This document shows, piece by piece, positions 1-5,147 of a DNA stretch of 5,147 nucleotides. The position numbers and the translations under genes were made by a program. The notes beneath the pieces are model-generated. The model ran no database searches, had not been told where the DNA came from, and was given only the letters and a program-made list of their open reading frames with translations. Position 1 is the first letter of the stretch; the number at the start of each line of letters is the position of its first letter. Source of the stretch: JAMXLO01 sp041487355 (lineage in GTDB: Bacteria > Pseudomonadota > Alphaproteobacteria > Acetobacterales > Acetobacteraceae); contig JBGPND010000301.1 of NCBI GenBank assembly GCA_041487355.1, positions 1 through 5,147 of the forward strand. Reading direction: 5' to 3'.

Positions 1-921
1 ATAGTTCCAGGCACTGTGCTTCGCGCCAGATCCCTCGATCAGCGGCGTCATCGCCCATTTCCCGTTGGGCGAGATGGCGAAACCCTCGGCCCCGGTGCCC
101 GGCGCCATGATGTCCGCCACATGCGGATGGGCGCCTGCGGTATCGATGATCACCTCGGCGTCGCCGTTGATCCCCTGCGCGCCGGTGTTCGAGGCCACGG
201 CGTATTTGCCGTCCGGCGTGATATCGATGTTGTACGGGTTGAACGCGGACGGAATGTCGAGCGTCTTGTCGTATGTCACCTTCTGGCCGTCGATCGACAG
301 CACGCCGACCTTGTTCACCAGGTTCATGCAGACGAAGGCGCGCTTGCCGTCGGGCGTGATGGCAACGGCGGCCACCTCATTGTCCATCGGCACCTCGCCG
401 ACGACCTTCACCGTCATCCCGTCGATCGCCACCACCGAGACGCTCTTGCCAGCGCGATTGCCGATCAGCGCCAGGTCGCCCTTGTGCGAGATCATCAGAC
501 CGGAGGGCTGCTTGCCGACTGTAATGGTATCGATCAGCCTGGGCGGGTTGGCGGTCAGGTCGATGACGTACAGCTTGTCGTCCGGCACCGTTTTCCAGGC
601 GGATCCATCCTGGATGTTCACCACCGAGTTCGCCACCAGGCCCAGCTTGCCGTTCGGTGTGATCTGCAGGTTGGTTGGCGGGCCCAGCAGCGAGTTCGTC
701 AATGGCAGGCTGGCGCGAATCTTCGGCTTTGCCGGGTCGGAGACATCCATCACCAGCACCGCATCCTTGCCGGGCGGCCCATTCGCTGAACCGTCAGGCC
801 CGTAAGTGACCTTCTCATCGAGGCCGATCAGGATATCGTTGGTGCTGGCCCGGGCAGAATGGCCGGCGAGCAGCCAAGTGGGCGTCAGGCACAGGACGAG
901 GGCGGCATTGCGGAACGTCAT
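1..921 (-). CDS. Secreted YncE/YVTN-type beta-propeller protein, 3' end off the window
   Basis: An open frame reads on the minus strand from ATG at 921 to the window edge: 307 codons without a stop, so the C-terminus is missing. The start is supported by GGAGG (on the minus strand) about 9 nt upstream. The N-terminus looks like a Sec signal peptide: Arg4, a hydrophobic stretch at about 6-20, and an ARA|S cleavage site after residue 25, so the product should be periplasmic or extracellular. The mature part has regularly spaced blade signatures typical of YncE/YVTN propellers: ITPNGK (87-92), ISHKGD (144-149), ITPDGK (188-193), ITPDGK (234-239) and ISPNGK (283-288), each followed by a short hydrophobic strand. 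The family is a scaffold with varied binding or enzymatic roles, and the specific ligand cannot be read here. It is divergent from ahcY, with no evident functional link. The family call is firm; the function is unknown. A lactonase-like propeller is the main alternative. Confidence 0.88.
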   Translation of the reverse strand, partial: MTFRNAALVLCLTPTWLLAGHSARASTNDILIGLDEKVTYGPDGSANGPPGKDAVLVMDVSDPAKPKIRASLPLTNSLLGPPTNLQITPNGKLGLVANSVVNIQDGSAWKTVPDDKLYVIDLTANPPRLIDTITVGKQPSGLMISHKGDLALIGNRAGKSVSVVAIDGMTVKVVGEVPMDNEVAAVAITPDGKRAFVCMNLVNKVGVLSIDGQKVTYDKTLDIPSAFNPYNIDITPDGKYAVASNTGAQGINGDAEVIIDTAGAHPHVADIMAPGTGAEGFAISPNGKWAMTPLIEGSGAKHSAWNY

Positions 922-970
922 GGCGGCGTTTCCTCCGGTTCTTGCCCTTTTGGGGCGTTTCTTCCAGGCG

Positions 971-999
971 ATCTAAGCGGCCCGCGGCCGGTCAGGCAA
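971..999 (-). promoter_or_regulatory. Weak candidate promoter for the beta-propeller gene
   Basis: On the minus strand, TTGCCT (999-994) and TTAGAT (976-971) are separated by 17 bp, about 50 bp upstream of the ATG at 921. The -35 hexamer is a fair match, but the -10 hexamer matches the sigma-70 consensus at only three of six bases. This is a suggestion based on spacing and position alone. Confidence 0.22.
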
Positions 1000-1017
1000 G
1001 CGGGGCCCAACCGGGCA

Positions 1018-1046
1018 TTGCAAATATGCAGATATCTTTATATAGC
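1018..1046 (+). promoter_or_regulatory. Probable sigma-70-type promoter of ahcY
   Basis: TTGCAA (1018-1023) and TATAGC (1041-1046) are separated by 17 bp and lie just upstream of ahcY. This is the only clearly AT-rich stretch in the divergent intergenic region. Transcription would start near 1053, leaving a 5' leader of only about 20-25 nt. That is too short for a SAM or SAH riboswitch, and I saw no conserved riboswitch core. TATATA at 1039-1044 is an alternative -10 with a 15-bp spacer. Confidence 0.5.
1024..1043. promoter_or_regulatory. 20-bp palindrome over the ahcY promoter, candidate operator
   Basis: The site is an inverted repeat centred on GATATC (1031-1036), with ATAT at both outer ends. 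The two halves agree at 16 of 20 positions; the mismatches are GC versus AA/TT two bases in from each ATAT. It fills most of the spacer and reaches the -10 of the likely ahcY promoter, so a bound protein would block RNA polymerase. Known background: in several Proteobacteria, ahcY and methionine-cycle genes are controlled by SahR, an ArsR-family repressor that responds to S-adenosylhomocysteine. Assigning this site to SahR is inference, because no regulator gene is in the window. Confidence 0.5.
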
Positions 1047-1075
1047 GGCGCCGACCCAAGCAGGAGCGAGCGGAC

Positions 1076-2398
1076 ATGTCCGGCACGGCGGGAACCCAGG
1101 ACTACAAGGTGAAGGACATCTCCCTGGCGGAGTGGGGCCGCAAGGAAATCGCCATGGCCGAGGACGAGATGCCCGGCCTGATGGCGGTGCGCGAGGAATA
1201 CGGCGCATCGAAGCCGCTGAAGGGCGCGCGGATCGCCGGCTGCCTGCACATGACGGTGCAGACCGCCGTGCTGATCGAGACCCTCCAGGCGCTGGGCGCG
1301 ACCGTGCGCTGGTCGTCCTGCAACATCTTCTCCACCCAGGACCACGCCGCCGCGGCGATTGCCGCGGCCGGTGTGCCGGTGTTCGCCTGGAAGGGCATGA
1401 ACGAGGACGAGTTCTGGTGGTGCATCGAGCAGACGGTGCGCGGGCCCGCCCAAGGGACTGGTGACGCCTGGACGCCGAACATGATCCTGGACGACGGCGG
1501 TGACCTGACTCTGCTGATGCACCAGAAATACCCCGACATGCTGAAGGAGGTGCGCGGCATTTCCGAGGAGACCACCACCGGCGTGCATCGGCTGCGCGAC
1601 ATGGCACGCGACGGCAAGCTGCTGACGCCGGCGATCAACGTGAATGACAGCGTGACCAAGTCGAAGTTCGACAATCTCTACGGCGTGCGGGAAAGCCTGG
1701 TCGATGGCATCCGCCGCGGCACCGACGTGATGATGTCCGGCAAGGTTGCCGTGGTGAACGGCTTCGGCGACGTCGGCAAGGGTTCGGCCGCGTCGCTGCG
1801 CAATGCCGGCTGCCGCGTGATGGTCACCGAGGTCGATCCGATCTGCGCCTTGCAGGCGGCGATGGAGGGCTATCAGGTCACCACGATGGAGGAGGCCGCG
1901 CCGATCGGCGACAACTTCGTCACTGCGACCGGCAATATCGACGTGATCACGCTCGACCACATGCGGCAGATGAAGCATCGCGCCATCGTCTGCAACATCG
2001 GCCACTTCGATTCGGAGATCCAGATCGAGGCGCTGCGCAACTACAAATGGGAGAACGTCAAGCCACAAGTCGATGAGGTGGTGTTCCCCGACGGCAAGCG
2101 TCTGATCGTGCTCAGCGAGGGACGCCTGGTGAACCTGGGCAACGCCACCGGCCATCCGAGCTTCGTGATGAGCGCTAGCTTCACCAATCAGGTGCTGGCG
2201 CAGATCGAGCTGTTCAACGCGCCCGCCGGCAAATACGAACGCAATGTCTACACCCTGCCGAAGGGGCTGGACGAGAAGGTGGCGGCACTGCATCTGGCGA
2301 AGGTCGGCGCCAAGCTGACCAGGCTCTCGCCCCAGCAGGCCGAATATATCGGTGTTTCCGTAACGGGACCGTTCAAGCACGACATGTACCGCTACTGA
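1076..2398 (+). CDS. ahcY: S-adenosylhomocysteine hydrolase (adenosylhomocysteinase)
   Basis: This cytosolic NAD-dependent enzyme splits S-adenosylhomocysteine into homocysteine and adenosine, relieving product inhibition of methyltransferases. The 440-residue protein is full length. Family landmarks in order are GCLHMTVQTAV (55-65, with catalytic-type His58), SSCNIFSTQDH (80-90), ILDDGGD (137-143), GISEETTTGVH (161-171), NDSVTKSKFDNLYG (190-203, with Lys195 and Asp199), the NAD-binding GFGDVGKG (229-236) and CNIGHFDSEI. At the C-terminus, KHDMYRY (434-440) retains the Lys and Tyr that contact NAD of the partner subunit. The start at 1076 follows AGGAG by about 9 nt and gives the usual DYKVKDISLAEWGR N-terminus. 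Oddities: Val204 stands where the family usually has Cys (human Cys195). The tail reads KHDMYRY rather than the usual KPDHYRY. About five extra residues (AQGTG) lie near 125-129. The core active-site residues are intact, so activity is expected. Confidence 0.97.
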   Translation: MSGTAGTQDYKVKDISLAEWGRKEIAMAEDEMPGLMAVREEYGASKPLKGARIAGCLHMTVQTAVLIETLQALGATVRWSSCNIFSTQDHAAAAIAAAGVPVFAWKGMNEDEFWWCIEQTVRGPAQGTGDAWTPNMILDDGGDLTLLMHQKYPDMLKEVRGISEETTTGVHRLRDMARDGKLLTPAINVNDSVTKSKFDNLYGVRESLVDGIRRGTDVMMSGKVAVVNGFGDVGKGSAASLRNAGCRVMVTEVDPICALQAAMEGYQVTTMEEAAPIGDNFVTATGNIDVITLDHMRQMKHRAIVCNIGHFDSEIQIEALRNYKWENVKPQVDEVVFPDGKRLIVLSEGRLVNLGNATGHPSFVMSASFTNQVLAQIELFNAPAGKYERNVYTLPKGLDEKVAALHLAKVGAKLTRLSPQQAEYIGVSVTGPFKHDMYRY

Positions 2399-2505
2399 GT
2401 CGTCAACACACATTTAATTAACCAGAGCGTCATCCTACTGGGCTGGCGAAGGCGGCTTGCGGTGCCTAACTGCCGCTTGCTGCCGAGACCACGAAGGGGA
2501 TGCCG
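2399..2505. other. ahcY 3' flank with no recognised gene or terminator
   Basis: This 107-bp spacer holds a short AT-rich patch with the palindrome TTAATTAA (2414-2421), unusual in such GC-rich DNA. A weak GCGGC/GCCGC pairing lies around 2452-2476. There is no stem followed by a T-run, so no intrinsic terminator can be called for ahcY. No convincing promoter hexamer pair was seen for the genes that follow. Confidence 0.4.
2495..2499 (+). promoter_or_regulatory. Ribosome binding site that decides the small ORF start
   Basis: The purine run AGGGG lies 6 nt before the ATG at 2506 but directly abuts the in-frame ATG at 2500. Normal Shine-Dalgarno spacing therefore favours 2506 as the start. Confidence 0.4.
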
Positions 2506-2727
2506 ATGCGAGGCAATGCTGCTGAACAGAGCGGTCCGCGCACTGAGGCGCTGCGCCGCGCGCTGCAACAGGTGCATGACGAAGCTGCCGCGGCGGATTT
2601 GTTGTTCCTCGAGTACTGGCAGACTCAGCGAGTCCCCGATGTTGCCGCAAGTCTGCGCGCAAGCCAGATTCGCCGCGCCAACCCGACCCTGGCGGCTGAA
2701 ATCCATGCGGAGCTGACCAGGCGGTAG
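2506..2727 (+). CDS. Small helical hypothetical protein, 73 aa
   Basis: I do not recognise this protein. It has no signal peptide, membrane segment or cysteine motif. It is rich in Ala, Leu, Arg and Glu and should fold as two or three amphipathic helices: about residues 12-40 (through LRRALQQVHDEAAAADLLFLEYW) and 45-72 (through VAASLRASQIRRA and LAAEIHAELTRR). The start at 2506 is preferred over 2500 because of Shine-Dalgarno spacing; starting at 2500 adds two residues. Third-position GC is visibly lower than in ahcY or scoAB, which could mean a weakly constrained or acquired gene, or a chance ORF. Overlapping frames at 2462-2716 (plus), 2392-2706 (minus) and 2435-2809 (minus) are less plausible, having no comparable ribosome binding site. 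It lies 68 bp before scoA on the same strand and could be cotranscribed with it. Confidence 0.5.
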   Translation: MRGNAAEQSGPRTEALRRALQQVHDEAAAADLLFLEYWQTQRVPDVAASLRASQIRRANPTLAAEIHAELTRR

Positions 2728-2731
2728 GCCA

Positions 2732-2763
2732 GCGCGCCGGCCCCTTGCTTCGCGCGCCGGCCC
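2732..2763. repeat. 12-bp direct repeat upstream of scoA
   Basis: GCGCGCCGGCCC occurs at 2732-2743 and again at 2752-2763, a 20-bp period. It sits between the small ORF and the scoA ribosome binding site. Two half-sites on the same DNA face could bind a regulator, but a simple GC-rich duplication explains it equally well. Confidence 0.4.
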
Positions 2764-2780
2764 AGTGGCACGGTGGGCGC

Positions 2781-2787
2781 AGGAGGG
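2781..2787 (+). promoter_or_regulatory. Ribosome binding site fixing the scoA start
   Basis: AGGAGGG is followed by 8 nt and then the ATG at 2796. An upstream in-frame ATG at 2745 has no such signal and would add 17 Arg/Ala-rich residues not typical of the family, so 2796 is chosen. Confidence 0.75.
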
Positions 2788-2795
2788 CGTGCGCC

Positions 2796-3503
2796 ATGGC
2801 GGTCGACAAGGTCTATCCCAACGCGCAGGCGGCGCTGACCGGTCTGTTGCGCGACGACATGGTGATCATGTCGGGCGGCTTCGGGCTGTGCGGCATTCCC
2901 AGTGCGTTGATCGAGGCGATCCGCGAGAGCGGAGTGAAGGGCCTCACCATCATCTCCAACAACGCGGGGATCGACGATGTCGGCCTGGGCGTGCTGCTGC
3001 AGACGCGCCAGGTGCGCAAGATGATCAGCTCCTATGTCGGCGAGAATGCCACCTTCGCGCAGCAATATCTGGCCGGCGAGCTGGAGATCGAGTTCAACCC
3101 GCAGGGCACGCTGGCGGAGCGGATTCGCGCTGGCGGCGCAGGCATTCCCGGCTTCTACACCGCCACCGGCGTCGGGACGCAGATCGCCGAAGGCAAGGAG
3201 ACGAAGGTGTTCGACGGCCGCACCTACGTGTTGGAGTGCGGCTTGCGCGCCCACCTCGCGGTGATCCATGCCTGGAAGGCGGATCGCGAAGGCAACCTGA
3301 TCTATCGGAAGACGGCGCGGAACTTCAACCCGATCATGGCAACCGCGGCCGACGAGGTGGTTGTCGAGGTGGAGGACCTGGTCGATTACAGCCAGATCGA
3401 TCCCGACCACATCATCACGCCGGGGATTTTCGTCAACCGGATCGTCAAGCTCGAGGTCGTGGACAAGCGGATCGAGCAGCGCACCGTGCGCAAGCGGTAC
3501 TGA
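2796..3503 (+). CDS. scoA: Succinyl-CoA:3-oxoacid CoA-transferase, subunit A
   Basis: This is the alpha subunit of the class I CoA-transferase that moves CoA from succinyl-CoA to acetoacetate, giving acetoacetyl-CoA and succinate in ketone-body and polyhydroxybutyrate catabolism. The 235-residue length matches the family. Visible motifs are GGFGLCGIP (27-35, the conserved glycine-rich oxyanion-hole loop), ISNNAGIDD (53-61), GTLAERIRAGGAGIP (104-118), KTARNFNPIMAT (172-183) and HIITPGIFV (205-213). The GTLAERIRAGGAGIP and ARNFNP segments favour the 3-oxoacid type over acetate CoA-transferase (AtoD-like) or 3-oxoadipate CoA-transferase (PcaI). The catalytic glutamate is in the B subunit encoded 10 bp downstream, so the two proteins work as one enzyme. 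No separate promoter was identified. Confidence 0.95.
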   Translation: MAVDKVYPNAQAALTGLLRDDMVIMSGGFGLCGIPSALIEAIRESGVKGLTIISNNAGIDDVGLGVLLQTRQVRKMISSYVGENATFAQQYLAGELEIEFNPQGTLAERIRAGGAGIPGFYTATGVGTQIAEGKETKVFDGRTYVLECGLRAHLAVIHAWKADREGNLIYRKTARNFNPIMATAADEVVVEVEDLVDYSQIDPDHIITPGIFVNRIVKLEVVDKRIEQRTVRKRY

Positions 3504-3513
3504 GGAGGCGAGG

Positions 3514-4164
<651 letters not shown>

Positions 4165-4641
4165 AGAAGCCTGGGCTGGCGGCGGGGCGGGCGTAGACCG
4201 GCTCCAGCGGGTTGCCCCAGAACGTGTCGCCGGCGCGGGCGAGCAGCATCAGGTCCGACTTGATCCAGGTGTAGATGCGCGTGCGGCCCTCCGGCGAGAG
4301 TGGCCCGCCGGTGGCGATGACCGCGCGCAGCCGCGCGAGATGCGGCCGGCGGCGGGCGCGCTGAAAGGCGGCATTGGCGAGGGTCTGCGCAGGGGCGACG
4401 AGGACCGTGGCGGCTTCATCGGCGGCGGTCGCCAGCAGCGTGGCCGGGGTGGCGGCCGCGAGGATCACGGTGGTGCCTTCCAGCAAGGCGGCGAGCCACG
4501 GCCAGGCCGGGCTGCCCACGACAAGCAGCCTGTCGTCCGGCCGGAGGTCGGCGTGCAGCAGCAGCTCGGCCAGCGGGCGGATCAGCAGGGCAGGCGGCCA
4601 GAGCCGGGTGAGCGGGGCGGTGACGTCGGAGGGGAGCTGCG

Positions 4642-4722
4642 CCCACCCCAGCCCTCCCCCGCTCCGCGGAAGAGGGGGCGCTGAACTCCCTCTCCCGCGG
4701 AGCGGGGGAGGGCTGGGGTGGG
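4642..4722. repeat. 81-bp palindromic repeat element inside a coding gene
   Basis: Two 37-bp arms (4642-4678 and 4686-4722) are inverted copies matching at 35 of 37 positions, separated by a 7-nt loop (4679-4685). The outer 28 bp of each arm pair perfectly. Arm content is CCCACCCCAGCCCTCCCCCG followed by CTCCGCGG. It resembles GC-rich interspersed palindromes I associate with intergenic regions of high-GC Proteobacteria; that link is from memory. Its length is 27 codons exactly and it is read in frame on the minus strand as a Pro/Gly/Arg/Ser-rich segment (about residues 96-123) of the synthetase-like protein. The RNA should form a very stable hairpin. There is no transposase in the window. 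Confidence 0.9.
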
Positions 4723-5017
4723 GGTGCCGCAGCTCATCCCGCGTCAGAGCGATCCGCTCGCCTTGCCGCCGCAGTACCAGCGCTTCCTGTGCGCCCGGAT
4801 GGCGCGCGAGCCGCAACGGCGTGTCCGGCAGACGGACGAACGCCGTGATCGCCAAGCCGAACGCGGCGTGGTCACTGGCGGACCAGCGCTGCAGGGCTGC
4901 CCAGTCCGGCAGATCGATCCCGCGCGTGGTGCGCAGCCAGTGCAGGAAGGCCCAGGCGTTGGTGGTGACGACGTGTTCCCGGTTCGGCGTGTAGAGGATA
5001 TCGGGCATCGGCGCCCC

Positions 5018-5047
5018 TTGATCGGCCTGGGAGGCGGGCGCTATATG
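5018..5047 (+). promoter_or_regulatory. Candidate promoter of tRNA-Ala
   Basis: TTGATC (5018-5023) and TATATG (5042-5047) are separated by 18 bp, ending 17 bp before the mature tRNA 5' end at 5065. Both hexamers are fair sigma-70 matches. The same AT patch lies upstream of the divergent synthetase-like gene, whose own promoter could share this short region, though no clear minus-strand -35 was seen. Confidence 0.45.
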
Positions 5048-5064
5048 CCGCCCTCCGCTCGGCC

Positions 5065-5140
5065 GGGGCCATAGCTCAGTTGGGAGAGCGCCTGAATGGC
5101 ATTCAGGAGGTCAGGGGTTCGACTCCCCTTGGCTCCACCA
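5065..5140 (+). tRNA. tRNA-Ala, anticodon GGC
   Basis: A complete 76-nt cloverleaf can be drawn. The acceptor stem GGGGCCA (5065-5071) pairs with TGGCTCC (5130-5136), with one G-U pair. The D arm is GCTC/GAGC (5074-5077, 5086-5089). The anticodon stem CCTGA/TCAGG encloses loop ATGGCAT (5096-5102), with anticodon GGC at 5098-5100. The variable loop is AGGTC, and the T arm is AGGGG/CCCCT around TTCGACT. The discriminator is A5137 and CCA is encoded (5138-5140). It decodes GCC alanine codons, which are abundant in this GC-rich DNA. Confidence 0.97.
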
Positions 5141-5147
5141 CGGCCGG

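Noticed and set aside
16..805. Plus-strand open frames of about 250 codons over the left end
   Set aside because: They are antisense to the beta-propeller gene, which has a signal peptide, a ribosome binding site and repeated family motifs in its own frame.
922..1075. SAM or SAH riboswitch upstream of ahcY
   Set aside because: The likely transcript leader is only about 20-25 nt, and no conserved SAM-II or SAH riboswitch core was seen.
992..2413. Long minus-strand open frame (473 codons) opposite ahcY
   Set aside because: It is the antisense shadow of a highly GC-biased real gene. Its product is His/Val/Arg/Leu-rich and low in lysine, with no recognisable domain, and ahcY fully explains the region.
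2451..2476. Terminator hairpin after ahcY
   Set aside because: The stem is only about 5 bp with a long loop and no T-tract.
2625..3410. Minus-strand open frame opposite scoA
   Set aside because: It is a His/Arg/Ala-rich antisense shadow of a clear CoA-transferase subunit, with no domain signature.
4642..4722. Intrinsic terminator for scoAB
   Set aside because: The hairpin is strong, but no T-run follows on either strand. It lies about 480 bp beyond scoB inside another gene and looks like an interspersed repeat.
4374..4994. Plus-strand open frames opposite the synthetase-like gene
   Set aside because: Their translations are low-complexity Arg/Ser/Gly sequence without motifs, while the minus frame shows synthetase family blocks and a good ribosome binding site.
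5060..5147. CGGCCGG direct repeat flanking the tRNA as an integration att site
   Set aside because: It is only 7 bp, one copy overlaps the tRNA 5' end, and no integrase or mobile-element gene is visible.

Overview
The window looks like chromosomal DNA from a high-GC alphaproteobacterium. The coding regions are very rich in G/C at third codon positions. The S-adenosylhomocysteine hydrolase and the two-subunit succinyl-CoA:3-oxoacid CoA-transferase are of the alphaproteobacterial style; Rhodospirillales/Acetobacteraceae is my best guess, by inference only. Most of the window is core metabolism. The unusual part is the right end.

Layout from left to right. (1) Bases 1-921, minus strand: the 5' part of a secreted YncE/YVTN-type beta-propeller protein whose 3' end lies beyond the window. 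(2) Bases 922-1075: a divergent intergenic region holding a probable ahcY promoter overlapped by an AT-rich 20-bp palindrome, a candidate operator. (3) Bases 1076-2398: complete ahcY. (4) Bases 2399-2505: no recognised gene and no convincing terminator, followed by a small unrecognised 73-codon ORF (2506-2727) and a short GC-rich spacer with a 12-bp direct repeat. (5) Bases 2796-4164: scoA-scoB, a tight two-gene operon encoding both subunits of a 3-oxoacid CoA-transferase. (6) Bases 4130-5008, minus strand: a reduced, acetoacetyl-CoA-synthetase-like gene that converges on scoB with a 35-bp coding overlap. It carries an 81-bp near-perfect palindromic repeat in frame. (7) Bases 5065-5140: tRNA-Ala(GGC) with encoded CCA, preceded by a plausible promoter.

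How the genes fit together. AhcY removes S-adenosylhomocysteine in the methyl cycle, and the palindrome over its promoter suggests repressor control of that step. ScoAB interconverts acetoacetate and acetoacetyl-CoA using succinyl-CoA, as in ketone-body or polyhydroxybutyrate breakdown. The convergent gene resembles acetoacetyl-CoA synthetase, the ATP-dependent route to the same product, but it lacks the recognisable ATP-binding P-loop and the whole C-terminal domain. It is therefore probably not an active ligase, although its codon use suggests it is still maintained as a coding gene. I found no CRISPR array, transposase, phage gene or clear new multi-gene system. The most notable observation is the palindromic repeat translated in frame inside the synthetase-like gene.
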